From Regnicoccus_A sp014224355 (GTDB lineage Bacteria > Cyanobacteriota > Cyanobacteriia > PCC-6307 > Cyanobiaceae), in NCBI RefSeq assembly GCF_050920705.1, contig NZ_CP154799.1:2542001-2606000 (forward strand): 64,000 nt of DNA, read 5' to 3'. Shown here one piece after another: positions 16,517-24,915 of the stretch. Position 1 is the stretch's first letter. Every line of letters begins with the position of its first letter. Below the pieces are notes generated by a model that had not been told where the DNA came from, searched no databases, and saw only the letters and a program-made list of their open reading frames with translations. The position numbers and the translations under genes were made by a program.

Positions 16517-18208
16517 TCAGCTGCGCTGGGCCTCCACGGCATGGGTGAGGGCCTCATGGAGAGTGAGTTCGGTGTGATCCTCCGGAAGCAGCTGGAACAG
16601 CTTGAGCTGATCCAGCCGTTTACGGGTGGTGCCGCCCGCTCCGACCACATAGACATTGCGACCGACATCAATCGCCTCCTCAACGGCATTCTCGATCGCC
16701 AGGGCAGCAGTCAGCCCGAGGTGGTAGACACCCGAGAGATCGAAGATGACCGCATCACAATCGCTGATGGCGTTGTGTTCACGGTTGATGGTCTTGGCCA
16801 CGCCGAAGATCATCGCGCCATTGAGCTGAAACAGGAGCACGCGTCCCCCGGCCTGATCGAGAAGCCGCTTGTCTTGATCGCTGAGTTCAAGAGCATCGTC
16901 AGCCGTGCTGACAGCCTTGACGGCCTTGCTCTGCATCAGGCTCATCTTGTCGATGGTGATGATGTTGGCGATGAAAATGCCGACACCCACGGCCACCATC
17001 AGGTCCACCAACACCGTCAGGGCAATCACCACATAAGTGATCAGGGCCCCTTTTCTGGAGAGCTGGGGCACGCGCACCAGGAAGCCCCAGTCGACGATAT
17101 CGAGACCCACCTTGAACACGATCGCCGCCAGCACAGCCAGAGGAATCTGTGAGGCGAGACCCGATCCAGCGAGGATCAAGAGGGCGAGGATCAACGCTCT
17201 GAACAGGCCCGAGAGGCCCGTACGGCCCCCGGCCTGGATGTTCACCACCGTGGCGGTGGTGGCTCCTGATCCGGGCAGAGCCCCACAGAGACCGGCCACG
17301 ATGTTGGCAAGGCCCTGACCCACAAGTTCCTTGTCGGATTGATGCTCGGTGCGGGTGAGACTGTCGGATACGAGGCAGGTGAGCAGGCAGTCGATCGAGC
17401 CGAGCATGCCCAGCAAGGCGGCATTGATCACCACCAGTTGCAGCACATCAGGTCCCAGAGCTGGCAGCGTGAGCTGCGGCAGACCGCTGGGGATCTCACC
17501 GATGCGGCGCAGCTCAACCCCCTGGAACGCCACCAGGGAAAGGATCGTGCCAACGATCAGCGCCAGCAGCGGCACCGGGATCAGGCGTTTGACACGCTCC
17601 GGAGTTAACCAGAGCAGGGCCAGGGTGATCAGGGCCAGCGCCGTTTCCATCGGCTGGATGCCCTGAAGCAGTTGCGGCACGGCCTGAAGTGTTCCGAGCA
17701 CGCCACCCGGAGGAGGTGCCTGGCCAAGCAGCGGGCCGATCTGCAACACGATCAGGATCGTGCCGATGCCGCTCATGAAACCCGAAATCACCGTGTAGGG
17801 CATCTGGGTGATGTAGCGGCCCAGACGGAGCACCCCGTAGAGAATCTGAAACACCCCGGAGAGCATCACCACGGTGAAGGCGATGGCCAGGGCCTGGGCG
17901 GGGGAATCAGCCCTGGTGGTGAGTGTGGCCAGCACAGCGGTGAACACCACCGTCATCGGGCCTGTGGGCTCCGAGATCAGCGAGGGCGTGCCGCCGAAGA
18001 GGGCTGTGACCAGGCCGATGATGGCGGCCGACCACAGCCCTGCCGCGGCTCCTGCTCCGGAGGCCACCCCAAAAGCCAGGGCCATCGGCAGGGCAATCAC
18101 GGCCGCAGTAAGGCCACCGAAGAAATCCCCCCGGATGTTGTTGCGACCGATGTAGTTGAAAATACGCCCGCTTCTGCCGGGTCGTGCAACTGAGGCGGGA
18201 GCAACCAT
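16517..18208 (-). CDS. bicA: BicA-type bicarbonate transporter (SulP family)
   Basis: 563-residue SulP transporter very close in sequence to cyanobacterial BicA, the low-affinity, high-flux Na+-dependent bicarbonate importer of the CO2-concentrating mechanism. Recognisable stretches are NIRGDFFGGLTAAVIALPMA, SEPTGPMTVVFTAVLA, PYTVISGFMSGIGT, LRRIGEIPSGLPQL, LTRTEHQSDKELVGQGLANI and VVNIQAGGRTGLSG. Around a dozen membrane helices are followed by a cytoplasmic STAS domain from about residue 430 (RVLLFQLNGAMIFGVAK, VIFDLSGVYHLG). It stands alone with a long AT-richer upstream region. A sulfate permease is the alternative, but these motifs favour BicA. Confidence 0.9.
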   Translation of the reverse strand: MVAPASVARPGRSGRIFNYIGRNNIRGDFFGGLTAAVIALPMALAFGVASGAGAAAGLWSAAIIGLVTALFGGTPSLISEPTGPMTVVFTAVLATLTTRADSPAQALAIAFTVVMLSGVFQILYGVLRLGRYITQMPYTVISGFMSGIGTILIVLQIGPLLGQAPPPGGVLGTLQAVPQLLQGIQPMETALALITLALLWLTPERVKRLIPVPLLALIVGTILSLVAFQGVELRRIGEIPSGLPQLTLPALGPDVLQLVVINAALLGMLGSIDCLLTCLVSDSLTRTEHQSDKELVGQGLANIVAGLCGALPGSGATTATVVNIQAGGRTGLSGLFRALILALLILAGSGLASQIPLAVLAAIVFKVGLDIVDWGFLVRVPQLSRKGALITYVVIALTVLVDLMVAVGVGIFIANIITIDKMSLMQSKAVKAVSTADDALELSDQDKRLLDQAGGRVLLFQLNGAMIFGVAKTINREHNAISDCDAVIFDLSGVYHLGLTAALAIENAVEEAIDVGRNVYVVGAGGTTRKRLDQLKLFQLLPEDHTELTLHEALTHAVEAQRS

Positions 18209-18552
18209 AAATCAACAGACGAAGATTGAAAAAGGCAAGAAAGTGAAGCGGCTCGAGGGCAACCCTGTGATCCGATCAGGAAAGCGAACTGGACTCGCAA
18301 TAACTATTCGCTCTGAGCAGAGAAGACCGATCCTGAGTAGAAAAGAGTTTCAGCACTCAAGGTAGCCATGAATCTTCCACCTGGTCATGAGGAGGCGACA
18401 TTGACTTGGTTCACCTTAAGCCATGGCCAATGCCGCCCATCAGCACAGCCCTGAATTCCCATGAACCAAACAAGCCAGTCAGGGCAACTCCTCTCCTGGA
18501 AAGGAGCATGCACAGCCCCTGCCCATGGATGCGGTCTCGGATGATTCCGCCG
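18209..18552. other. intergenic region upstream of bicA
   Basis: This 344-base spacer is less GC-rich than its surroundings and holds no convincing gene. It must contain the bicA promoter, read leftwards. The palindrome CTCTG-AG-CAGAG (18311-18322) lies about 100 bases upstream of the bicA start. A TA-rich stretch just inside it (GAATAGTTATTG on the minus strand) is a possible -10 region. No clear regulator site can be named. Confidence 0.4.
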
Positions 18553-18768
18553 TCAGTCGGCCCAGGTCTCCATTTCCGGAAGCGTGGCGCCGATCCGATC
18601 CGCCAGCTTCAGGCAGGCATCCATCTCGGCCCAGAGCAGTTCACGGCGCTGGGCATCAACGCCATAGGAGCGTCGGTGCAGATCCCTGCCCAGATAGCGC
18701 AGAGCATCGCGGATCCGGCGCCAGTCCTGTTGGTGGCAGACGGGCGGCTGATTGAGAAGATCATCCAT
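18553..18768 (-). CDS. small hypothetical protein (71 aa)
   Basis: Soluble, mostly helical, charged protein starting at ATG 18768. It reads MDDLLNQPPVCHQQDWRRIR and continues with Arg/Leu-rich helices (LRYLGRDLHRRSYG, RRELLWAEMDACLKLADRIG). An in-frame upstream ATG at 18819 would add 17 residues, but those look less coding. It lies about 110 bases from tRNA-Lys on the same strand. No known family recognised; amphipathic helices suggest a small binding protein. Confidence 0.45.
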   Translation of the reverse strand: MDDLLNQPPVCHQQDWRRIRDALRYLGRDLHRRSYGVDAQRRELLWAEMDACLKLADRIGATLPEMETWAD

Positions 18769-18880
18769 GGAACCTGAGCAGGCAATGGGGCGTCGCCCAG
18801 CCCTCCACAGGGCAGTCATAGCCGGTCAGCTTGGCTGAGACAGGATCTCAGCGACACGGTCGTCGGCATTCTGTGAATCA

Positions 18881-18952
18881 TGGGTCGCCTGAGATTCGAA
18901 CTCAGGACCAATCGGTTAAAAGCCGAGTGCTCTACCGCTGAGCTAGCGACCC
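18881..18952 (-). tRNA. tRNA-Lys (anticodon TTT)
   Basis: 72-base cloverleaf read on the minus strand, without encoded CCA. The acceptor stem GGGTCGC pairs with GCGACCC and is followed by discriminator A at 18881. The D arm (GCTC...GAGC), the anticodon loop CTTTTAA with anticodon TTT, and the T arm CTGAG-TTCGAAT-CTCAG are all complete. The first pair of the anticodon stem (27-43) is a C-T mismatch; the other four pairs are good. It reads Lys codons AAA and AAG. Confidence 0.97.
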
Positions 18953-19071
18953 GCCGGGATGGACTGCCCTTTCGAGCACCCATGGAAAGTATCACCCAGG
19001 GGTCACCTCCTCCAAGAGAGCATGGTCGGGTCATCAGGGGGCGCTGATCCCCCGGCAGCCATCCCGCCCCC

Positions 19072-19575
19072 ATGCCCTCCTTGCCCTGGCCCGAGCCCAG
19101 CGTTCACCCCGAAGCCTGGGTGGCCCCCTCCGCCGTGGTGATCGGGGACGTGCGCATCGGCGCCGGAGCGAGCCTCTGGCCGATGGCCGTGGCCCGGGGC
19201 GACCTCTGCAGCATCGAGATCGGAGCCAACAGCAACATCCAGGACGGGGCCGTGCTGCACGGGGATCCAGGCCAACCGGTGCTGATCGGCTCGAAGGTGA
19301 CCATCGGCCACCGCGCCGTCGTCCACGGCGCGCAGGTCGGCGATGGCTGCCTGATCGGCATCGGCGCGATCGTTCTCAATGGGGTGAGGGTGGGGGAGGG
19401 AGCCCTGGTGGCCGCAGGGGCGGTGGTGACCCGGGACGTGCCCGCACGCACCCTGGTGGCGGGCATCCCGGCCAAGGCGAAACGAACCCTCAGTGAGAGC
19501 GAGGCCGCCGCGCAGTCCCAGCACGCCCTGGACTACAGCCAGCTGGCCGCCACCCATGCCGCTCGCGCGGCCTGA
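19072..19575 (+). CDS. gamma-carbonic anhydrase-like hexapeptide-repeat protein
   Basis: 167-residue left-handed beta-helix protein of the gamma-carbonic anhydrase/YrdA type. Hexapeptide repeats run through most of the chain (IGDVRIGAGASLW, IGANSNIQDGAVLHG, IGSKVTIGHRAVVHG). The metal-site histidines are plausible: His in AVLHGD and the two in IGHRAVVHG. It could hydrate CO2, or be a structural relative that forms trimers without activity. It lies about 900 bases from bicA and could serve inorganic carbon handling, though the two are divergent and separated by tRNA-Lys. The start is ATG 19072. Confidence 0.85.
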   Translation: MPSLPWPEPSVHPEAWVAPSAVVIGDVRIGAGASLWPMAVARGDLCSIEIGANSNIQDGAVLHGDPGQPVLIGSKVTIGHRAVVHGAQVGDGCLIGIGAIVLNGVRVGEGALVAAGAVVTRDVPARTLVAGIPAKAKRTLSESEAAAQSQHALDYSQLAATHAARAA

Positions 19576-19661
19576 ATGCTGCGATTTGGATCAACCGCCC
19601 AGGAGCCTTTCTGGGGCGGCTGCGGATGTCCGTAAGATTGCTCCACGATGATTCTTCTTCG

Positions 19662-19784
19662 ATGGACGCTCGGCTGCTGCTGGTTACTGCCCCGATCCTG
19701 ATCGCTGTGGGCTGGGCCGTGTTCAACATCGGCCGTGCGGCCATCGGCCAGTTGCAACTGATGCTCAAGCGTTCCCGCGCCTGA
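19662..19784 (+). CDS. psbY: photosystem II protein Y
   Basis: 40-residue single-helix thylakoid protein of photosystem II. It reads MDARLLLVTAPILIAVGWAV, then FNIGRAAIGQLQLML and a basic end KRSRA. The MDxRLLLV start and WAVFNIG motif are diagnostic for cyanobacterial PsbY. It sits near cytochrome b559 in PSII and is not essential in most strains. The stop overlaps the ATG of trmFO by one base (TGATG at 19782-19786), so the two are translationally coupled. Confidence 0.92.
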   Translation: MDARLLLVTAPILIAVGWAVFNIGRAAIGQLQLMLKRSRA

Positions 19785-21145
19785 TGGTTCTGGTGATCGG
19801 TGCCGGTCTTGCCGGCACCGAAGCGGCCTGGCAGATCGCCCAGGCAGGTTTGCCTGTGAAGCTGGTGGAGATGCGTCCCGTGCGGCGCTCCCCCGCCCAC
19901 CACAGTGCCGAATTCGCTGAGCTGGTGTGCAGCAACAGTTTCGGCGCCCTCTCCAGTGATCGGGCCGCTGGACTGCTGCAGGAAGAACTGCGACAGCTGG
20001 GTTCGCTGGTGATCAACAGCGCCGACAACCACGCCGTGCCAGCCGGCGGCGCCCTGGCGGTGGACCGTGGTCAGTTCAGTGCCAGCCTCACCCGCACGCT
20101 CGAAAGCCATCCCCTGATCCAGGTGGAGCGGGTGGAGCAGCTGCGCCTGCCCGCGCCGGACGAACTCACCGTGCTGGCCACCGGACCTCTCACCAGCGAC
20201 CCCCTGGCCGAGGATCTGCGCCGTTTCACCGGGCGCGACGACTGCCATTTCTTCGACGCCGCCAGCCCGATCGTGGCCGGCGAGAGCATCGACCTCGACG
20301 TGGCCTTCCGCGCCAGTCGCTACGACAAGGGCGACGCCGACTACATCAACTGCCCCATGGACCGGGAGCAGTACCAGGTCTTCCGGGAGGCGTTGCTGGC
20401 GGCCGAGCAGGCCGAGCTCAAGGACTTCGAGCAGGAGAGTGCCAGTTATTTCGAGGGCTGCCTACCGATCGAGGAGCTGGCCCGCCGCGGCGATGACACG
20501 ATGCGCTACGGCCCGCTCAAACCGATCGGCCTCTGGGATCCGCGCTGGGGTGACCTCCACGACCGTGATGTGCGGCGGGCCAGGCGGGCCCATGCCGTGG
20601 TGCAGTTGCGCCAGGAAGATCGCGAGGGGCGGCTCTGGAACCTGGTGGGCTTTCAGACCAACCTGAAGTGGGGCGAGCAGAAACGGGTGCTGCGCCTGAT
20701 TCCAGGTCTGGAGAACGCCGAGTTCGTGCGTTTCGGGGTGATGCACCGCAACACCTTTCTCGAGGCCCCGCAGCTGCTGGATCCCACCCTGCAGTTCCGG
20801 CAGCGGCCCACCCTGCTGGCGGCGGGCCAGATCACCGGCACCGAGGGCTATGCGGCCGCCGTGGCCGGGGGCTGGCTGGCCGGCACCAACGCCGCCAGGC
20901 TTGCCCATGGCCAGAGCCCGATCACGCTGCCGCCCACCACCATGATCGGCGCCCTCACCCACTTCATCGCCGAAGCCCCAAGCGCGAAGTTCCAGCCGAT
21001 GCCACCCAACTTCGGGCTGATGCCCGAGCTGAGTGTGCGGGTGCGGGAGAAACGGGCCCGCTACGGCGCCTACCGCGACCGCTCCCTGGCTGATCTGGCC
21101 CCGTTCAGACCCGAAGCCCGCAGTGCTGTCCTGACCTTTGCCTAG
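19784..21145 (+). CDS. trmFO: tRNA (uracil-54-C5)-methyltransferase, folate/FAD dependent
   Basis: Makes ribothymidine at position 54 of tRNA using methylene-tetrahydrofolate and FADH2. It has 453 residues. The N-terminal FAD fingerprint VIGAGLAGTEAAWQIAQAG is followed by the family motifs VEMRPVRRSPAHHS, CSNSFGALSSDRAAGLL and DADYINCPMDREQY, where the Cys is a catalytic candidate. The C-terminal GTEGYAAAVAGGWLAG and PPTTMIGALTHFI are also typical. The start ATG lies inside the psbY stop, so its expression depends on psbY translation. crtH follows 64 bases downstream. Confidence 0.95.
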   Translation: MVLVIGAGLAGTEAAWQIAQAGLPVKLVEMRPVRRSPAHHSAEFAELVCSNSFGALSSDRAAGLLQEELRQLGSLVINSADNHAVPAGGALAVDRGQFSASLTRTLESHPLIQVERVEQLRLPAPDELTVLATGPLTSDPLAEDLRRFTGRDDCHFFDAASPIVAGESIDLDVAFRASRYDKGDADYINCPMDREQYQVFREALLAAEQAELKDFEQESASYFEGCLPIEELARRGDDTMRYGPLKPIGLWDPRWGDLHDRDVRRARRAHAVVQLRQEDREGRLWNLVGFQTNLKWGEQKRVLRLIPGLENAEFVRFGVMHRNTFLEAPQLLDPTLQFRQRPTLLAAGQITGTEGYAAAVAGGWLAGTNAARLAHGQSPITLPPTTMIGALTHFIAEAPSAKFQPMPPNFGLMPELSVRVREKRARYGAYRDRSLADLAPFRPEARSAVLTFA

Positions 21146-21209
21146 GGTCGAATCTGACTGCAGGCCCCGGCCCATCCCAGTGAGCGTCCTCTCCAGCCCC
21201 GCCAGCACG

Positions 21210-22745
21210 ATGGCCACCGACCCGGCTTGCTCCCTGGACTGGGATGCCGTGGTGATCGGCTCCGGCATCGGTGGCCTGGTGACGGCCACCCAGCTGGCCG
21301 CCAAGGGGGCGCGGGTGCTGGTCCTCGAGCGGTACCTGATTCCCGGTGGCAGCGGCGGCAGCTTCGAGCGCCAGGGCTACACCTTCGACGTGGGCGCCTC
21401 GATGATCTTCGGCTTCGGGGAGCGCGGTCACACCAATCTGCTCACCCGCGCCCTGGCCGATGTCGGGGAACGCCAGGAGACCATCCCCGATCCCGCCCAG
21501 CTCGAATACCACCTCCCCGGGGGTCTCACCGTGGCGGTCGATCGCGACTACGAACGCTTCATCGCCCGACTCAGCGCCCTTTTCCCCCACGAAGCCCGTG
21601 GCATCCGTCGGTTCTACGACACCTGCTGGAGCGTCTTCCGCTGCCTCGACGCGATGCCGCTGCTCTCGCTGGAGGATCCGGCCTATCTGGCGAAGGTGTT
21701 CTTCCGGGCGCCGCTGGCCTGCCTCGGCCTGGCCCGCTGGCTGCCGGTGAATGTGGGTGATGTGGCGCGTCAGCACATCCGCGATCCGGCGCTGCTGAAA
21801 TTCATCGACATGGAGTGTTTCTGCTGGTCGGTGATGCCTGCGGATCGCACCCCGATGATCAACGCCGGCATGGTCTTCTCCGACCGTCATGCCGGTGGCA
21901 TCAACTATCCCCGCGGCGGCGTGGGCTCGATCGCCCGGCACCTGGTGCGTGGACTGGAGCGCCATGGTGGCGCGATCCGCTACCGGGCCCGCGTCACCCG
22001 GGTGCTGATCGATGGCGGCAAGGCCGTGGGGGTGGAGCTGGCGAGCGGAGAGACGATCCGGGCCGCCCGGGTGATCTCCAACGCCACCCGCTGGGACACC
22101 TTCGGTGGCCTGGTGGAGGAGGCGCAGGTGCCCGCCTCCGAGCACACCTGGCGCCGGCGCTACAAGGCCTCGCCTTCCTTCCTCTCGCTGCATCTGGGGG
22201 TGCGGGCCGAAGCGGTTCCAGCCGGCAGCCACTGCCATCACCTGCTGCTGGAGGAGTGGAGCGCGATGGAGGCCGAGCAGGGCACGGTCTTCGTCTCGAT
22301 CCCCACCCTGCTCGACCCGGGCCTGGCGCCCCAGGGGAGACAGATCGTCCATGCTTTCACCCCCTCGAGCATGGAAACCTGGCAGGGGCTCTCACCGGGT
22401 GACTACCGCAGCGCGAAGCAAGCGGCCGCCGATCGCCTGATCCGTCGGCTGGAGCTGATCCTGCCCGGCCTGGGAGCAGCGATCACCCACCGGGAGGTGG
22501 GGACTCCCCGCAGCCATCGCCGCTTTCTGGGCCGCCACCAGGGCAGCTATGGACCGGTGCCGGCCCTGCGCCTGCCGGGGCTGCTGCCGATGCCCTTCAA
22601 CCGCAGCGGCATCCCCGGGCTCTATCTCGTGGGCGACTCCTGCTTCCCTGGCCAGGGGCTGAATGCGGTGGCCTTCAGTGGCTTCGCCTGTGCCCACCGG
22701 GTCGGCGCCGACCTGGGCCTCAACCCCTGGGCCCTGCCGGATTGA
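21210..22745 (+). CDS. crtH: carotenoid (prolycopene) isomerase
   Basis: Isomerises poly-cis lycopene to all-trans lycopene in carotenoid synthesis. It is a membrane-associated FAD enzyme of about 511 residues. The N-terminal dinucleotide fold reads VVIGSGIGGLVTATQLAAKG, followed by LIPGGSGGSFERQGYTFDVG. The C-terminal YLVGDSCFPGQGLNAVAFSG is the CrtI/CrtH signature. The middle segment GGINYPRGGVGSIARHLVRG supports CrtH over a desaturase. I chose ATG 21210, which places the FAD motif about 15 residues in; GTG 21180 is an alternative. It follows trmFO on the same strand. Confidence 0.92.
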   Translation: MATDPACSLDWDAVVIGSGIGGLVTATQLAAKGARVLVLERYLIPGGSGGSFERQGYTFDVGASMIFGFGERGHTNLLTRALADVGERQETIPDPAQLEYHLPGGLTVAVDRDYERFIARLSALFPHEARGIRRFYDTCWSVFRCLDAMPLLSLEDPAYLAKVFFRAPLACLGLARWLPVNVGDVARQHIRDPALLKFIDMECFCWSVMPADRTPMINAGMVFSDRHAGGINYPRGGVGSIARHLVRGLERHGGAIRYRARVTRVLIDGGKAVGVELASGETIRAARVISNATRWDTFGGLVEEAQVPASEHTWRRRYKASPSFLSLHLGVRAEAVPAGSHCHHLLLEEWSAMEAEQGTVFVSIPTLLDPGLAPQGRQIVHAFTPSSMETWQGLSPGDYRSAKQAAADRLIRRLELILPGLGAAITHREVGTPRSHRRFLGRHQGSYGPVPALRLPGLLPMPFNRSGIPGLYLVGDSCFPGQGLNAVAFSGFACAHRVGADLGLNPWALPD

Positions 22746-22843
22746 GCCTGAGCCGAGAGGGCCGCGCCGGAAACCCGACCCCACCCGACTCGCGGGCCCA
22801 GGTCACGCTCCATAGCGTGAACGCCCTTCAGACTCCAGCCTCC

Positions 22844-23077
22844 ATGGGTCCCGTCCCCACCCCGAACCACGAGGATCTCGCCCGTTACCTGGAGCAGAAC
22901 GATGCCCTCACCAAGCCCTGGCTTCTGCTTCAGTTGCGGCTGAGCCGACTCAAGGAGGAGAAGGACTCGCTCGGGGCCGATGAGTACCTGCGCCGGGTCC
23001 AGGATGCCCATGAAGACCTGATGCGACTGGGCACCTTCTGGCGCGGCCGCGAAGCTGAACTGTTCGGTCGGGGCTGA
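22844..23077 (+). CDS. small conserved-looking cyanobacterial protein (77 aa)
   Basis: Soluble, strongly helical protein starting at ATG 22844. It has a highly charged core (LRLSRLKEEKDSLGADEY, RRVQDAHEDLMRLGTFW) and ends REAELFGRG. The pattern of regularly spaced charged and Leu residues suggests a coiled or helical-hairpin protein. I recall such short proteins as common in picocyanobacteria but cannot name a function. It lies 98 bases after crtH and five bases before the next membrane protein gene, so an operon is likely. Confidence 0.65.
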   Translation: MGPVPTPNHEDLARYLEQNDALTKPWLLLQLRLSRLKEEKDSLGADEYLRRVQDAHEDLMRLGTFWRGREAELFGRG

Positions 23078-23082
23078 ACCCC

Positions 23083-23652
23083 ATGTCCACCAACCCACCG
23101 GGTTCAACACCGGAGCAGGCTCAGATCTACCCGGTGGCGCCGTTGATCCGGCTCACCCTGCTCGGGCTTTACCTGGCCCTGGTGCTGCCCCTGCCTCTGC
23201 TGGCCCCGCCCGCACTGCGGCCCTGGCTCACGGCCGCCCTGCCGGCTGGTTTCGTTCTGGTGGGAGCGCTGCTCAGTGAACGGGTCAGCCTGGATCGCCA
23301 GGGCATCACGGTGGGACACCCTCTCTGGTGCGCCTGGCTGCTGCGCCGGGGCTGGCAACTCCCCTGGGATCAGGTGCAGGGTCTGGCCAGCCTGGGCACA
23401 AGCCAGGGCGGACGGGTCTTCTACCTGAAGGCACAGGATGGACGCCGGTTGCTGCTGCCCCAGCGGGTGGCCCGCTTCCCAGCCTTCCTGCTGCAGATCC
23501 AACGCACCAGCGGCCTCGATCTCTCCGGAGTGGGAAGGATTTCCCCGCCCTGGACCTACTGGGCCCTGGCGGGACTGTCGCTGGTGCTGCTGCTGGCCGA
23601 GGTGGTGGTGTTCGCCGCCCTGCCCATGGACGGTTTCAAGAACCTGAGCTGA
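23083..23652 (+). CDS. membrane protein of unknown function
   Basis: 189-residue protein with two N-terminal hydrophobic helices (LTLLGLYLALVLPLPLLAP and WLTAALPAGFVLVGALL), a soluble middle with PH-like strand pattern (SLDRQGITVGHPLWCAWLLR, WDQVQGLASLGTSQGGRVFY) and a C-terminal helix (WALAGLSLVLLLAEVVVFAA). The topology and middle domain recall bacterial PH-like membrane proteins, but this is not secure. It starts five bases after the preceding small gene and converges with the response regulator, whose stop is nine bases away. Confidence 0.65.
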   Translation: MSTNPPGSTPEQAQIYPVAPLIRLTLLGLYLALVLPLPLLAPPALRPWLTAALPAGFVLVGALLSERVSLDRQGITVGHPLWCAWLLRRGWQLPWDQVQGLASLGTSQGGRVFYLKAQDGRRLLLPQRVARFPAFLLQIQRTSGLDLSGVGRISPPWTYWALAGLSLVLLLAEVVVFAALPMDGFKNLS

Positions 23653-23661
23653 GCCGATGGC

Positions 23662-24399
23662 TCAGCTGGCACTGGTGGCCTGGTGTCGCACATTGCCGGG
23701 GGAGCCGATGGAAGGCTCCTGAGCATCGGGCAGGGTTTCCAGGCTGAAGCGGTAGCCCTGCTGGCGCACGGTTTCAATGCCACCGCCCTCGCCGAGACCG
23801 GCCAGTTCGAGCTTGCGGCGCAGGGTGAGGACCTGGGTGTCGACGGAGCGGGGCCCGCCACTGAATGGGGGCCAGGCCATGCGCAGCAACTCCTGGCGGC
23901 TGCGGACCATCCCCGGAGGCATCAACAGAGCGCAGAGCAGAGCAAACTCCCGGGGGCTGAGCTCCACGGGCTGATCCCTCAGTGTGACCTGCCGCAACAG
24001 CAGGTGCACCTCCAGGGGCCCGACACAGACCCGCTCCTGCAGACCGGTGCCACTGCGCCGCAGCAGGCTGCGGCAACGGGCGGCCAGCTCCTCGAGGCCG
24101 AAGGGCTTGCGCAGGACGTCGTCGGCACCGGCATCGAGCAGCGCCACCACAGGATCCACCCCGGTGCGGGCCGTGAGCACCATCACCGGAGAACGGAGAT
24201 GGGCCGCCAGACGCAGGGCCGTGCTCTCCTCGAGAAGCTCGGCGCTCACCAGCAGGTCAGGAGTCTGGTCGTCACAGAGCTGGAGAGCTTCCGCCGCCGT
24301 GGCTACGGCGGCGGCCAGATGGCCGTCCTGACGGAGGCGCTGGGCCAGGACCGTGCGCAGGGTGGGATGGGGGTCGACCACCAGGACCCGCTTCAACAT
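23662..24399 (-). CDS. OmpR-type response regulator with a non-phosphorylatable receiver
   Basis: 245-residue regulator with a receiver (about residues 1-120) and a winged-helix DNA-binding domain (about 130-235). The DNA-binding half is normal: LSPREFALLCALLM, then a recognition-helix region around SVDTQVLTLRRKLE and the IETVRQQGYRF wing. The receiver keeps the fold, LTAR and the conserved Lys in RKPFG. The phosphoacceptor, normally Asp in LLDxxLP, is Ala53 (PDLLVSAELLEE), and one of the two acidic N-terminal residues is Pro (VVDPH). It cannot be activated by ordinary His-Asp phosphotransfer. No histidine kinase lies nearby. ATG 24399 matches the family's usual start. Confidence 0.88.
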   Translation of the reverse strand: MLKRVLVVDPHPTLRTVLAQRLRQDGHLAAAVATAAEALQLCDDQTPDLLVSAELLEESTALRLAAHLRSPVMVLTARTGVDPVVALLDAGADDVLRKPFGLEELAARCRSLLRRSGTGLQERVCVGPLEVHLLLRQVTLRDQPVELSPREFALLCALLMPPGMVRSRQELLRMAWPPFSGGPRSVDTQVLTLRRKLELAGLGEGGGIETVRQQGYRFSLETLPDAQEPSIGSPGNVRHQATSAS

Positions 24400-24574
24400 G
24401 GCGGATCCACCCGAACGTGACTCCAGCTTCAGGCTGGGGGAAGGGGGAGGGGTGGAATCAGGCTTTGGTGTGAGCGCCACACGCGGCCACGGGTGATTCT
24501 TTAGGCTACCTGATACACCCCGGGAGCAGTCGGTATCGATCGATGCCACCCCCGCCCAGACAGCCTGTGCCCCA

Positions 24575-24841
24575 ATGACCGCGCTGCAGAATCCCGACGC
24601 CATCCGACACTTTCAGTCGCTCTGTGACGCCTGCCAGGACCTGGCCAGCCGCTACCACAGTCCGTCGGAGCTGAGGCTCTATGCCGATGGCTATCTGCAT
24701 GCCCTGCGCCGCAGCGCCGTGCTCCAACCCCTGGATCAACGCCGCCTCGAAGACCTGATCGAGCGCTGGATCATGGACCCCTCCAGCTTCATCGGACCCG
24801 ACGGCAACCTGAGCACCCTGTTCGAGAACAGCCGCAACTGA
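24575..24841 (+). CDS. small conserved-looking cyanobacterial protein (88 aa), DUF6761-like
   Basis: Soluble helical protein starting MTALQNPDAIRHFQ. Recognisable phrases are CQDLASRYHSPSELRLYADG, ALRRSAVLQPLDQRRLEDLI and ERWIMDPSSFIGPDG. I associate these with a cyanobacteria-specific family of unknown role (DUF6761), without a search to confirm. There are no membrane segments. It is divergent from the response regulator, with 175 bases of shared upstream region, and converges with the glutaredoxin gene. Confidence 0.65.
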   Translation: MTALQNPDAIRHFQSLCDACQDLASRYHSPSELRLYADGYLHALRRSAVLQPLDQRRLEDLIERWIMDPSSFIGPDGNLSTLFENSRN

Positions 24842-24915
24842 TCATCCCTCCCACTGATTCATCGCTTGCCGGTCAGCGGTCCGTGGAGCCCAGCGAAGTG
24901 GCTGGGCCTGAATCA

